Shown here in pieces: positions 1 to 9,484 of a stretch of DNA of 47,682 nucleotides. Source of the stretch: Actinomycetota bacterium. GTDB lineage: Bacteria > Actinomycetota > Actinomycetes > Actinomycetales > Microbacteriaceae. Made by a program: the position numbers and the translations under genes. The stretch covers positions 1-47,682 of the forward strand of contig JAAFHT010000008.1 of the NCBI GenBank assembly GCA_013297625.1, in the 5' to 3' direction. The notes under the pieces are model-generated. The model saw only the letters and a program-made list of their open reading frames with translations. It was not told the origin of the DNA and ran no database searches. The stretch's first letter is position 1. Every line of letters begins with the position of its first letter.

Positions 1-74
1 TGCCGTACGGCTAAATCGAGCGAGCCCCGTTCGGCCTGGTCACACCGCGGATTCAGCGAGTGTTCATCGCGTGA

Positions 75-1403
75 TCACGGTGGGGTGAAGTCGTAGCCGT
101 CGACCCACCAGCCGATGTGCATCCAGGCAAACTGACCGACGATCCCCAGCACGACGGCGAGCACGACGAGCACTACTCTCACCACGAGTCTCGTGCGCTC
201 TGACCAGCGACCCGACAGCCGCCCGGCGCCCACACTCGCGATGCCGAGCGCGACGGCGCCCAGCACGGGGGCGAGCGGCACGAGCAACCGAAACGTGCTC
301 GACTGCGGAAAGAACACCGCGAGCAGGTAGAGCGAATACGCGATGATCCAGAACCGCAGTTCGATGGGCATGCGGCGCATCGCGGGCAGCATGAAAGAGA
401 GCCCGGCGAGAATCAGCAGGCTGATCAGGATGACCGGCCCGAGCACTTCTCCCATTGACCACGGAAGCCCCGGCAGCGGCGGCCCCGGCCACCACTGTTG
501 CCCGCCCCACCACTGCGCCCCCTGAAACCACGGAGTGAACGGCAAGAGCTCGACGTCGCCGATGTAGGGCCGACGCCAGGCGAGCTCGGTGTCGATGTAG
601 GCGAAGAGGTCGCCCGTGCGCAGGGCGACGATGCCCGGCCACGCAAGACCGGCAAACCCCGCAATGACGGCCGCGAGACCGAGGCGCAGCCGCTCGACGG
701 GGGCGAAGTCAACGTCGTGGCGGCGCATCCACCGCCAGCCCCACACGAGGGCGAGCATGAACGCGAACGCGAGACCGCTCGGCCGCGTGAGGGCCATGAC
801 CGTGACGACGAACGGCAACACGACCCAGCGGCGATCGAGCACGAGAATGAGCGCGCCGAACAGCAGAGCGAGGTGCAGCGACTCGGCGTAGCCCACTTGC
901 ATGATCGGTGAGAGGGGGGCAACGCAGAACAGTGCTGTCGCGAGCAGCGCCGTGCCCGACGAGAGCCAGCGCCGGGCGAGGGCGAAGAACAACAGCGTGG
1001 CCACCAGGCTTGCGATGACCGAGATCGTGACCGCAACGGCGGCAAAACCCTGCGGCGAGAAGTCGCCCGTGAGCGCCATGCCCACGCGAATGAGGGAGGG
1101 GTAGACGGGCATGAATGCCCACGCGTTCTCTCCCGCGAGGCCGTTTTCGTCGCGAGGAATTTCGCTGGGGTAGCCGACGGCGGCGATGATGTAGTACCAG
1201 TGGGCATCCCACAAGCGAGCGAAGTCGAGGTAGCCAGGGTTGGCGCTCGTCCACGCATTCTCGCCCTGGCGGGCGGCGAACGACAGCATGATGGCCGTCG
1301 TGACAAGCCGCGAGGCGGCCCACACGCCAACGACCGCGAGCCACCAGCGCGCGCCGCTGCGCCTCAGGCTGAGGTCAGCCACGCCCGCAACCCTCGCTCG
1401 CAC
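75..1403 (-). CDS. PIG-V-like integral membrane mannosyltransferase
   Basis: A 442-residue polytopic membrane protein of the GT-C type. The N-terminal region has a first membrane helix and then an acidic WDAHWY motif, followed by a FMPVYP motif. This is the pattern of PIG-V-family mannosyltransferases, which use a lipid-linked mannose donor at the membrane; the acceptor in this organism is unknown. About ten hydrophobic segments follow and there is no signal peptide separate from helix 1. The GTG start at 1403 overlaps the 3' end of dapE by 40 bases; a second in-frame GTG at 1382 would cut the overlap to 19. No clear ribosome binding site distinguishes them, so the start is uncertain. The family assignment is from motif recognition and the mannose specificity is inferred. 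Confidence 0.75.
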   Translation of the reverse strand: MRARVAGVADLSLRRSGARWWLAVVGVWAASRLVTTAIMLSFAARQGENAWTSANPGYLDFARLWDAHWYYIIAAVGYPSEIPRDENGLAGENAWAFMPVYPSLIRVGMALTGDFSPQGFAAVAVTISVIASLVATLLFFALARRWLSSGTALLATALFCVAPLSPIMQVGYAESLHLALLFGALILVLDRRWVVLPFVVTVMALTRPSGLAFAFMLALVWGWRWMRRHDVDFAPVERLRLGLAAVIAGFAGLAWPGIVALRTGDLFAYIDTELAWRRPYIGDVELLPFTPWFQGAQWWGGQQWWPGPPLPGLPWSMGEVLGPVILISLLILAGLSFMLPAMRRMPIELRFWIIAYSLYLLAVFFPQSSTFRLLVPLAPVLGAVALGIASVGAGRLSGRWSERTRLVVRVVLVVLAVVLGIVGQFAWMHIGWWVDGYDFTPP

Positions 1404-2470
1404 GCGATGATCTGCTCGCCCGGCACCCGCTCGTCGTCGGTGTGGGCGAGCGAGGGGTCTCCGGGGCCGTAGTTGACGGCCGGGATGCCGAGCTCGGCAA
1501 ACCGCGCGACGTCGGTCCAGCCGTACTTGGGCGCGGGGGTGCCGCCGACCGAGGCGATGAAGTGCTGCGCGAGCGGAGCATCCAGCCCCGGGCGCGCTCC
1601 GCCCGCCGAATCAGTGACGACGAATTCAAGCTCGGGCGCCGCGGCTGCAAACAGGCTGCGCAGATAGTCTTCGGCCTCGGCCGCCGTCGCGGCGGGAGCG
1701 AAGCGATAGTTGACGGTGAGCACGCCCGCGTCGGGGATGACGTTGCCGGCGACTCCCCCGCTGATGCCCACGGCGTTGAGGCCTTCGCGATACACGAGCC
1801 CGTCGACCTCGATCGAGCGCGGCTCGTAGTTCGCGAGCACGGCGAGCGCGGGCGCGAGGGCGTGAATGGCGTTCTCGCCCATCCAGGCGCGGGCCGAGTG
1901 GGCGCGGCGGCCGGTCGCCCGCAGCTCGATGCGCAGCGTGCCATTGCAGCCGCCCTCGACGACAGCGTTCGACGGTTCGCCGAGAATGGCGAAGTCGGCC
2001 GCGAGCAGCTCGGGGTGTGTGCGCGCGAGTCGACCCAGACCATTGAGGTCGCTCGCAACCTCTTCGTGGTCGTACCAGACCCACGTGACGTCGTAGGCGG
2101 GCGCGTCGAGCTGCACCGCGAGCGCGAGCATGACGGCACAGCCGCCCTTCATGTCGACGGTGCCGCGGCCGTGCAGCGTGCCCGACGCCGCGTCACCCTC
2201 GAGGCGGCTCGGCAGGTTGTTGTTGATCGGCACGGTGTCGATGTGGCCCGCGATGACGACGCGGTGCGCGCGGCCCAGCTGGGTGCGGGCGACGAGCGCG
2301 TCACCGTCGCGCAACACCTCAAGGTGCGGGGCGTGGATACTCAGGGCGCGCTCGATCGCGTCGGCGAGCATCCGCTCATCGCCTGAGACGCTCGGCACAT
2401 CGCACATCGCCCGCGTCAGCGCCACAACGCCCTCTAGCACGGGCAGGTCGGGGGCCGCGGTCTCGATCAC
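1364..2470 (-). CDS. dapE: succinyl-diaminopimelate desuccinylase
   Basis: A 368-residue M20-family metallopeptidase that removes succinate from N-succinyl-LL-diaminopimelate in lysine and peptidoglycan precursor synthesis. The expected ligands are visible: H76 and catalytic D78 in GHIDTV, D106 in GTVDMKGG, E136 and E137 in DHEEV, and E165 in LGEPS. The GTG start at 2470 fits family length. An upstream continuation of the frame runs antisense through dapD and is not credible. There is no strong Shine-Dalgarno; TACGCT lies exactly six bases before the GTG, so the mRNA is probably leaderless. It is divergent from dapD with only 36 bases between starts, and its 3' end overlaps the mannosyltransferase gene. 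Confidence 0.95.
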   Translation of the reverse strand: MIETAAPDLPVLEGVVALTRAMCDVPSVSGDERMLADAIERALSIHAPHLEVLRDGDALVARTQLGRAHRVVIAGHIDTVPINNNLPSRLEGDAASGTLHGRGTVDMKGGCAVMLALAVQLDAPAYDVTWVWYDHEEVASDLNGLGRLARTHPELLAADFAILGEPSNAVVEGGCNGTLRIELRATGRRAHSARAWMGENAIHALAPALAVLANYEPRSIEVDGLVYREGLNAVGISGGVAGNVIPDAGVLTVNYRFAPAATAAEAEDYLRSLFAAAAPELEFVVTDSAGGARPGLDAPLAQHFIASVGGTPAPKYGWTDVARFAELGIPAVNYGPGDPSLAHTDDERVPGEQIIACERGLRAWLTSA

Positions 2471-2506
2471 GGTTCCAGCGTAATCGGGCCCCGATAGCCT
2501 GGAGTC
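2471..2506. promoter_or_regulatory. 36-base divergent dapE/dapD promoter region
   Basis: Two -10-like hexamers point outward: TACGCT on the minus strand (2477-2482) and TAGCCT on the plus strand (2495-2500). Each is followed by exactly six bases and then the start codon (GTG at 2470, ATG at 2507). This predicts leaderless transcripts on both sides, with each -35 region inside the opposite coding sequence. Inferred from sequence only. Confidence 0.7.
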
Positions 2507-3505
2507 ATGTCGAGCTCGAACGCCCCCGCCACCGCCACCGACTCTGAACGCGCGACGCGTCACGCCTGGGGCTATGGCCTTGCCACTGTGCGCCTTGCCG
2601 ACGGCGAGGTGCTCGACACCTGGTACCCGCGGCCCGAGCTCGGCACGCTGCCGCACGGCCGCGACCCCTACATCGTTCCCGCCGAGATCGAGCACTTGCA
2701 GGGCGAAGATGCTCGCCGGGGCGTGCGCCGCGAGGCCCGGACGGTGACGATCGATCTGGATGCGCCCCCGGCATCCACCCCCGATGCCTACTTGCGCCTG
2801 CACCTGTTGAGCCACCGCCTCGTGCAGCCCAACACGCTGTCGTTGGATGGCATCTTCGGCCACCTGCCCATCGTCATGTGGACGACGGCAGGCCCCGTGC
2901 ACCCCGACGACTTCGATGCGCGGCGCCCCGCGCTGCAGCAGGCGGGCATCTCGGCGCTCGGAGTCGACAAGTTTCCGCGCCTGCTCGACTACGTCACGCC
3001 GCCGCGCGTGCGCATCGCCGACGCCTCGCGCGTGCGCCTCGGCGCGTACCTCTCGCCCGGCACGACGGTCATGCACGAGGGCTTCGTGAACTTCAACGCC
3101 GGAACCCTCGGCACCTCGATGGTCGAGGGCCGCATCAGCCAAGGCGTCGTCGTGGGTGACGGCAGCGATATCGGCGGCGGAGCCTCGATCATGGGCACCC
3201 TCTCGGGCGGCGGCACGCACCGCATCGCGATCGGCGAGCGCGCCCTGCTCGGCGCCAATAGCGGCGTGGGCATCTCGATCGGCGACGACTCGGTCGTCGA
3301 GGCGGGCCTCTACGTGACGGCCGGCCAAAAGGTCGTCGTGGTCGACGGCACGGTCGGGGCCGACGGCCAGCCGCGCACCGTCAAGGCTTCTGAACTCTCC
3401 GGGGTTGCGGGGCTGCTGTTCCGCCGCAGCTCGGTCACGGGAGCCGTCGAGGTGCTGCCCCGCACGGGCGCGGGCGTGCAGCTTAACGACGCCCTGCACG
3501 CGTAG
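2507..3505 (+). CDS. dapD: 2,3,4,5-tetrahydropyridine-2,6-dicarboxylate N-succinyltransferase
   Basis: A 332-residue protein matching the actinobacterial DapD type, which transfers succinyl from succinyl-CoA to tetrahydrodipicolinate. The N-terminal half is a mixed globular domain. The C-terminal half (about residues 165-285) contains left-handed beta-helix hexapeptide repeats, including a glycine-rich stretch SDIGGGASIMG. The ATG at 2507 is preceded six bases upstream by TAGCCT, consistent with a leaderless mRNA. A divergent dapD/dapE arrangement is also known in mycobacteria, which supports both calls. It ends at a palindromic hairpin facing a convergent reductase gene. Confidence 0.95.
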   Translation: MSSSNAPATATDSERATRHAWGYGLATVRLADGEVLDTWYPRPELGTLPHGRDPYIVPAEIEHLQGEDARRGVRREARTVTIDLDAPPASTPDAYLRLHLLSHRLVQPNTLSLDGIFGHLPIVMWTTAGPVHPDDFDARRPALQQAGISALGVDKFPRLLDYVTPPRVRIADASRVRLGAYLSPGTTVMHEGFVNFNAGTLGTSMVEGRISQGVVVGDGSDIGGGASIMGTLSGGGTHRIAIGERALLGANSGVGISIGDDSVVEAGLYVTAGQKVVVVDGTVGADGQPRTVKASELSGVAGLLFRRSSVTGAVEVLPRTGAGVQLNDALHA

Positions 3506-3513
3506 GTCGCGAC

Positions 3514-3543
3514 GTCGGGATGCTCGCGGCGAGCATCCCGCAC
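3514..3543. repeat. Palindromic element, probable terminator, copy 1
   Basis: A perfect 12-bp stem (3516-3527 with 3529-3540, one unpaired base) lies between the convergent dapD and reductase stops. It has the form GTCGGGATGC-N9-GCATCCCGCACG, shared in sequence and spacing with the element at 39484-39513. No U-tract follows on either strand, so it would be a hairpin-only terminator. It lies five bases past the minus-strand stop codon. Confidence 0.7.
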
Positions 3544-3545
3544 GC

Positions 3546-4460
3546 CTATTTCTTCGGCCGCCGCCGCTGCCACCACTGCGCGAGCCGCAGGTCGTCCCAG
3601 CCGAATCGGCCCGCGTCGGGCAGTGCGGCGCGAATGCTCTCGTCGCTGAACGGGCTCGACGGGCGAATGTCGGCGGGCACCTCGGGAGCCCACGGCAGCG
3701 GCTCGCTCACGCCCTCGGCAAGCATGCGCGCTTGAGCTTTGGCGACGAGCGGCACGATCATCGTCCACTCGGTGACCTGGGCGAGCGCACGGATGCTCCA
3801 CACGGGCAGCGCGATGAACACGGGCGTGCGGCCCGCGACGCGAGCCACGCGGCGAACGGCGTCGGAGAGCAAGAGTTCTTCCGCGCCCATCACGGCCACC
3901 GTCGGATCGGGGATACGGCCGTCGGCGGCCGCGATGAGCACGGTGACGAAGTCGTCGATCGGAATGGGTCGCACGGTCTTGCCGCGAAACCCGACAGTGC
4001 CGAACACGGGCCAGGTCTTCACGGCACGACTGACGTGGTCGACCATGTGGTCTCCGAGCCCGTAGACCATCGACGCCTTGAGAATCGTGTGGTCGATTCC
4101 CGACTGTCGAATCAGCTCTTCCGCCTCCCACTTCGACTCGTGGTACGGCGAGCCGCAGTCGGGGCGAGCTCGCAAGAAGCTGACCATGACGATGTGTGCA
4201 ACGCCCGCCCGGCGGGCGGCCTTGATCATCGCGCGGGTTCCCTCGACGTGCACGCGCGCGAAGGTCTGATCGCCGATCTCGCGGTTGATGCCTGCTGCGT
4301 GCACGACGACGTCGCACCCCGCGAAGGCGGCCGTGAGGGCCGCGACATCGTCGATCTCGGTGCCCGTGCGCCGAGAGACCACCACCGTGTCGGATGCCGG
4401 CAACCGTGCCGCGAGGTTTCGGCCGACAAACCCTGTTCCGCCGGTGATCGCGATGCGCAT
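3546..4460 (-). CDS. NAD(P)-binding epimerase/reductase of the atypical SDR (NDUFA9/NmrA-like) type
   Basis: A 304-residue protein opening with a Rossmann nucleotide-binding motif (TGGTGFVGRNLA, residues 6-17). It has a downstream VVHAAGINR segment and a YHESKWEAE motif equivalent to the SDR YxxxK. It resembles atypical SDR proteins related to complex I assembly/NDUFA9 and NmrA; the substrate cannot be read from sequence. The ATG at 4460 has a strong GGAGG seven bases upstream. It is divergent from an ArsR-type regulator across 73 AT-rich bases that contain repeats, so regulation by that neighbour is likely. The terminator hairpin at 3514-3543 follows the stop. Confidence 0.8.
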   Translation of the reverse strand: MRIAITGGTGFVGRNLAARLPASDTVVVSRRTGTEIDDVAALTAAFAGCDVVVHAAGINREIGDQTFARVHVEGTRAMIKAARRAGVAHIVMVSFLRARPDCGSPYHESKWEAEELIRQSGIDHTILKASMVYGLGDHMVDHVSRAVKTWPVFGTVGFRGKTVRPIPIDDFVTVLIAAADGRIPDPTVAVMGAEELLLSDAVRRVARVAGRTPVFIALPVWSIRALAQVTEWTMIVPLVAKAQARMLAEGVSEPLPWAPEVPADIRPSSPFSDESIRAALPDAGRFGWDDLRLAQWWQRRRPKK

Positions 4461-4533
4461 GCGTGCCTCCGTGTCTAATTAGCTAAATTGCTACATTAGG
4501 CACTCTATCTAGCCTCGGTGCTATATTGCAAAA
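4461..4533. promoter_or_regulatory. AT-rich divergent promoter with candidate ArsR operator repeats
   Basis: This short region is clearly AT-rich against GC-rich surroundings. Direct repeats TGCTACATT (4489-4497) and TGCTATATT (4519-4527) lie 30 bases apart, about three helical turns. An 8-bp perfect palindrome TTAGCTAA occupies 4479-4486. The second repeat contains the TATATT box of the arsR promoter, so a repressor bound there would block its own gene. Protein binding is inferred. Confidence 0.55.
4522..4527 (+). promoter_or_regulatory. -10 box of leaderless arsR-type gene
   Basis: TATATT lies exactly six bases before the GTG start at 4534, which has no Shine-Dalgarno sequence. The transcript is predicted to start at the first base of the start codon. 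Confidence 0.65.
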
Positions 4534-4878
4534 GTGGTAGATACAGCGAGCGACATCTTTACGGCTCTCGCTCACCCGACCCGCCGGCAGATTCTGCAAG
4601 ACCTCAAAGACGGCGAACTCACGGCCGGCGACATCGCGGCGCGATTCACCTCGTCGGGCCCCACGATCTCGCGCCACCTCGGAGTCTTGCGGCAAGCGGG
4701 GCTCATCTCAGAGCGCCGCGACGCCAACCGAATCTTTTACTCGCTCGTGAGCGACCGCCTGGCTCTCTCCGTCGGCGACTTCCTGTCGACGGTGTGCCCC
4801 GAGCAAATCGTGCTGCGCGAGGTGCGCAAGCGCGTGCTTCCGGGCGAAGCGGCGCCTGAGGCGCCGGCTATCGCCTGA
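4534..4878 (+). CDS. ArsR/SmtB-family winged-helix transcriptional regulator
   Basis: A 114-residue helix-turn-helix protein. The N-terminal FTALAHPTRRQIL motif and the recognition region SGPTISRHLGVLRQAGLI (about residues 40-58) are typical of ArsR/SdpR regulators, followed by the wing ERRDANRIFYSL. No CXC metal-binding motif is present in helix 3, so arsenic or metal sensing is not supported; it may be a non-metal SdpR-like repressor. The GTG start is preferred because it is preceded at six bases by TATATT, and no ATG is available. It is divergent from the atypical SDR gene, its likely target. A 7-bp hairpin (4850-4866) lies inside its 3' end and may terminate transcription toward gltA. Confidence 0.9.
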   Translation: MVDTASDIFTALAHPTRRQILQDLKDGELTAGDIAARFTSSGPTISRHLGVLRQAGLISERRDANRIFYSLVSDRLALSVGDFLSTVCPEQIVLREVRKRVLPGEAAPEAPAIA

Positions 4879-4890
4879 TCGCGGATCTGC

Positions 4891-6192
<1,302 letters not shown>

Positions 6193-6295
6193 TGCGCCTC
6201 CTCGCGGAAAGTGATCAGGGTGTGATCGGTGTGTGGGGGCGGGGTCCCGAGAACGAGCCAGGGTGGTGGTGGCGGCTCGGGAGTGACCCGCCTAC

Positions 6296-6323
6296 AGCCT
6301 ATGGGGAAAGACCCACTAGTCAC
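6296..6323 (-). promoter_or_regulatory. Candidate gltA promoter
   Basis: On the minus strand GTGACT (4 of 6 to the -35 consensus) and TAGGCT are separated by 16 bases. They would give a 5' leader of roughly 95 bases before the Shine-Dalgarno-bearing gltA start. Repeated GTGATC words (6211-6226) lie in the leader, with no assigned role. Confidence 0.4.
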
Positions 6324-6343
6324 GTACGAGCCAACAGCAGGCG

Positions 6344-7471
6344 TCAAGCCTTAGAGAATTGCGCCAAACGGGTGGCCGCGGCGGCGATGCGCCCGTCGGT
6401 TGCCGTGAGCGCCAGCCGCACGTGCTGCGAGCTCTCGCCCTCGTAGAACGTGCCCGGAGCCGCGAGAATGCCGTGCTCGGCAAGCACGGCAATCGTGTCG
6501 AGAGCGGGCTCGCCGCGCGTGGCCCACAGGTAGAGCCCGGCCTCGGAATGATCGATGCGAAATCCCGCACTCTCGAGCGCCGCACTCAGCACGGCACGGC
6601 GCGCGCGGTAGCGTTCGCGCTGCTCGGCAACGTGCTGGTCATCGCCCAGCGCCGCGATCATCGCCGCTTGCACGGGCGCCGGCGGAATGAGCCCCACGTG
6701 CTTGCGCACTTCGAGCAACTGGCGCACGATCGCCGGGTCACCCGCGAGAAAAGCCGCCCGGTAACCGGCAAGATTCGACTGCTTGCTGAGCGAGTAGACG
6801 CTGAGCAGCCCCGTGTGGTCGCCATCGGTCACGCGGGGGTCGAGGATGCTCGGCACACGTGCGTCGTCGGCCGAGCTGCCCCACCGCTCGGGCTGCCAGC
6901 CCAGCTCGGCATAGCACTCGTCGTTCACGAGCACGGCACCGAGTTCGCGGGCTCGAGCAACCGCGGCTCGCAGAGCCGCGACGCCGAGCACGGCGCCTGT
7001 CGGGTTACCCGGGCTGTTGAGCCACACGAGGCGAGTGGAGGCGGGCCAGTCATCCGGGGAATCCGTGGCGACGCCGGCGGTGCGAGCGATGACCGAACCC
7101 ACGGCGTAGGTCGGGTAGGCCGTGCGCGGGTACACGACGGTGTCGCCGAGGCCGAGGCCGAGCAGCAGGGGCAGGAGGCCGACGAGCTCTTTGGATCCGA
7201 TCGTCGGCAGCACAGCATCCGTCGCCAAGCCCTCGACACCACGGCGGCGGGCGTACCAGGCGGCAATCGCGGCGCGCAGTTCGGGCGTGCCCATCGTTTG
7301 CGGATAAGCGTGAGCGTCGGTCGCGGCGACGAGCGCATCACGCACGAGCTGCGGAGTTGGGTCAACGGGAGAGCCGACCGAGAGATCGACGATGCCGTCA
7401 GCGTGCTCGCGCGCGCGGGCGGCGAAGGGTGCGAGAGAGTCCCAGGGAAAGTCGGGTAACTCGATCGTCAC
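6344..7471 (-). CDS. dapC: succinyldiaminopimelate transaminase
   Basis: A 375-residue fold-type I PLP aminotransferase. N152 lies in LNSPGNPTG, and the Schiff-base lysine is K230 in YSLSKQSN. The overall pattern matches actinobacterial DapC, which converts N-succinyl-2-amino-6-ketopimelate to N-succinyl-diaminopimelate with glutamate. The adjacent 7Fe ferredoxin gene is the classical actinobacterial neighbour. The GTG start at 7471 lacks a Shine-Dalgarno, but TAGTTT lies six bases upstream; the TAG of this box is the fdxA stop codon. dapC may therefore have its own leaderless promoter as well as read-through from fdxA. Confidence 0.92.
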   Translation of the reverse strand: MTIELPDFPWDSLAPFAARAREHADGIVDLSVGSPVDPTPQLVRDALVAATDAHAYPQTMGTPELRAAIAAWYARRRGVEGLATDAVLPTIGSKELVGLLPLLLGLGLGDTVVYPRTAYPTYAVGSVIARTAGVATDSPDDWPASTRLVWLNSPGNPTGAVLGVAALRAAVARARELGAVLVNDECYAELGWQPERWGSSADDARVPSILDPRVTDGDHTGLLSVYSLSKQSNLAGYRAAFLAGDPAIVRQLLEVRKHVGLIPPAPVQAAMIAALGDDQHVAEQRERYRARRAVLSAALESAGFRIDHSEAGLYLWATRGEPALDTIAVLAEHGILAAPGTFYEGESSQHVRLALTATDGRIAAAATRLAQFSKA

Positions 7472-7477
7472 AATCGA

Positions 7478-7483
7478 AAACTA
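7478..7483 (-). promoter_or_regulatory. -10 box of dapC overlapping the fdxA stop codon
   Basis: TAGTTT on the minus strand is six bases before the dapC GTG. Its first three bases are the fdxA TAG stop. Confidence 0.55.
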
Positions 7484-7798
7484 GGCCTGCGGCGGCAGCG
7501 CGGCGACGATCGGGTGGTCGCCCGCGATGACGCCGACCTTCGAGGCGCCGCCGGGCGAACCGATCTCGGCAAAGAACTCGACATTGGCCGTGTAGTAGTC
7601 GGCCCACTTCTCGGGAGTGTCGTCTTCGTAGTAGATGGCCTCGACGGGGCATACCGGCTCGCACGCACCACAGTCGACGCACTCGTCGGGGTGGATGTAC
7701 AGCATGCGGTCGCCCTCGTAGATGCAGTCAACGGGGCACTCGTCGATGCAGGCGCGGTCTTTCACGTCGACGCAGGGCAGGGCGATCACGTAAGTCAC
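7481..7798 (-). CDS. fdxA: 7Fe ferredoxin
   Basis: A 105-residue soluble electron carrier. C9, C17 and C21, with C25 as part of the surrounding set, form the first cluster region (CX7CX3CP). C40, C43, C46 and C50 form the second, in CVDCGACEPVCP. This is the 3Fe-4S plus 4Fe-4S arrangement of actinobacterial FdxA/FdxC proteins. The GTG start at 7798 overlaps the upstream gene's stop as GTGA, indicating translational coupling. A longer reading frame upstream has no ferredoxin homology and is rejected. Confidence 0.95.
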   Translation of the reverse strand: MTYVIALPCVDVKDRACIDECPVDCIYEGDRMLYIHPDECVDCGACEPVCPVEAIYYEDDTPEKWADYYTANVEFFAEIGSPGGASKVGVIAGDHPIVAALPPQA

Positions 7799-8232
7799 GG
7801 CAGTGGTCGATCCTCTTGTTGAACGAGAGCGGGCTGTTCCATCGTAACGCTCGCGCGCTGGGGAACCCGCTGGATGCGCGGCCAGCCGAGCGCAAAGAAG
7901 GCGATCACGGCGATGCCGCCGAGCCACGCGTAGCCCACAAGGTTGGCCGGAACGAGCACCGAGCCGCCCGTGGCCATGGCGAGGATTCCGGCGACGAGGC
8001 CCACGCCGATGGCACCCGCGGCCGCGGGAGTGCGCACACCACCCCACACGCGCAGACCCACGATGTAGAGCCCGATCGTGATGAGTGCGATCGCTACCCC
8101 CACGGGCGGCAACGACTGGTGCGTGAAGGTACCGACGAGCGCGAGCGCGGCACCTCCGCCCATGCAGAGCGCAATCACGCCCACCCGCGCGGGTGCGGCC
8201 ATGCTCTCGAAGTCAGGATCGAGTGAACTCAT
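7795..8232 (-). CDS. Small membrane protein, DUF6113-like
   Basis: A 145-residue protein with about four hydrophobic segments between residues 15 and 120 and a short charged C-terminal tail. Its position directly before fdxA-dapC matches the conserved membrane protein (DUF6113-like) often found there in actinobacteria; that family label rests mainly on position and topology. Its function is unknown. The ATG at 8232 has a weak AAGG upstream. Its stop overlaps the fdxA start by four bases, and it starts 14 bases after ilvE, so ilvE-8232-fdxA-dapC could be one transcript. Confidence 0.65.
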   Translation of the reverse strand: MSSLDPDFESMAAPARVGVIALCMGGGAALALVGTFTHQSLPPVGVAIALITIGLYIVGLRVWGGVRTPAAAGAIGVGLVAGILAMATGGSVLVPANLVGYAWLGGIAVIAFFALGWPRIQRVPQRASVTMEQPALVQQEDRPLP

Positions 8233-8246
8233 GATGCCTTACCGAC

Positions 8247-9359
8247 TCAGGCGTCGAGCCGCAGCATCCAGCCGTGCGGGTCGGGGCGGCGGCCGTATTG
8301 AATGTCAGTGAGCTCGGCGCGCAGCGACATCGTGAGCTCGCCGGCCGGGGCGTCGGCGCTACCGATCTCAAAGTCGGCGGCCTTGATCATCGCGATCGGA
8401 GTGACCACGGCGGCCGTGCCGCACGCGAACGCCTCGACGATGTCACCGGATGCCGCACCCTCACGCCACTCGTCGATGCTCACGCGGCGACGCTCAACCC
8501 GGTGCCCGCGGTCTTCGGCCAGCTGCAAGATCGAGTCGCGCGTGATGCCCTCGAGAATCGAGTCGCTTAGCGGAGTCACGAGCGTGCCGTCTTTGTAGAC
8601 GAGCACGACGTTCATGCCGCCGAGTTCTTCGAGCCACTTTCCTTCGACGGAGTCAAGGAAGAGCACCTGGGCGCAGCCGTGCTCGGCGGCCTCGGCTTGA
8701 GCGACGAGCGACGAGGCGTAGTTTCCGCCCGTCTTCGCGGCACCCGTGCCGCCCTTGCCGGCGCGCGAGTACTGCGTCGAGAGCCAGATCGAGACGGGCT
8801 TGACGCCTCCCGTGAAGTAGGCACCGGCGGGCGAGGCGATGACGTAGAACGCCACCTTGTGTGCCGGGCGCACGCCCAAGAACGCCTCTTTCGCGAACAT
8901 GAAGGGGCGCAAGTAGAGGCTCGTCTCGGGCGCGCTCGGCACCCACTCGCTGTCGACGGCGATGAGGTGCTTGAGAGCCTCGATGAAGTACTGCTCGGGC
9001 AGCTCGGGTAGGGCGAGTCGCTTGGCCGAGCGCTGCAGGCGACGCGCATTGGCGTCGGGGCGGAACGACCAAATCGAGCCGTCAGCGTGCCGGTAGGCCT
9101 TGAGGCCCTCGAAGATCTCTTGACCGTAGTGCAACACCGACGCGGCCGGGTCGAGCGTGATGGGGCCGTAGGCCTGCACGCGCGGGCGGTGCCAGCCGCC
9201 CATCTCGCTCCAGCAAATGTCGACCATGTGGTCGGTGAAGTGCTTGCCAAAGCCGGGGTCGGCGAGAATCGCGTCGCGCTCGGTGACCGCGCGGGCGGCA
9301 TCGTTGGGGGTCACGGCCCATGTGAGCTCGCGGGTGGCCATCGGCAGCAGATTCGTCAT
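8247..9359 (-). CDS. ilvE: branched-chain amino acid aminotransferase
   Basis: A 370-residue fold-type IV PLP aminotransferase carrying out the final transamination to leucine, isoleucine and valine. The PLP lysine is K209 in [12 protein letters not shown], and a FEGLKAYR motif is visible near residue 84. Length and ends match the actinobacterial IlvE group. The ATG at 9359 follows GAGGAA; an in-frame ATG six codons later is possible but has poorer spacing. It lies downstream of leuB (125-base gap) in the same orientation, matching a shared branched-chain role. Confidence 0.95.
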   Translation of the reverse strand: MTNLLPMATRELTWAVTPNDAARAVTERDAILADPGFGKHFTDHMVDICWSEMGGWHRPRVQAYGPITLDPAASVLHYGQEIFEGLKAYRHADGSIWSFRPDANARRLQRSAKRLALPELPEQYFIEALKHLIAVDSEWVPSAPETSLYLRPFMFAKEAFLGVRPAHKVAFYVIASPAGAYFTGGVKPVSIWLSTQYSRAGKGGTGAAKTGGNYASSLVAQAEAAEHGCAQVLFLDSVEGKWLEELGGMNVVLVYKDGTLVTPLSDSILEGITRDSILQLAEDRGHRVERRRVSIDEWREGAASGDIVEAFACGTAAVVTPIAMIKAADFEIGSADAPAGELTMSLRAELTDIQYGRRPDPHGWMLRLDA

Positions 9360-9484
9360 CGGGATTCCTCGAGAGGTCGCCGGCGGCCCGCAGGCCCCGG
9401 AAGAGCGTGGGTACAGCGTACCCCGCGGCGGTGCGCGGTTCTCAGGCCAATCGGGCGGCGCTGGCCGGGGTGCTGGCCGGGCGG

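Noticed and set aside
1364-3499. A 711-codon open frame joining dapE to sequence antisense to dapD
   Set aside because: The first 340 codons are the complement of dapD and show no family motif; DapE homology begins at the GTG at 2470 with a well-placed -10 box.
6193-6343. A possible attenuator or small RNA upstream of gltA
   Set aside because: Competing weak stems (such as 6246-6252 with 6276-6283) exist, but no convincing terminator/antiterminator pair or conserved motif is visible.
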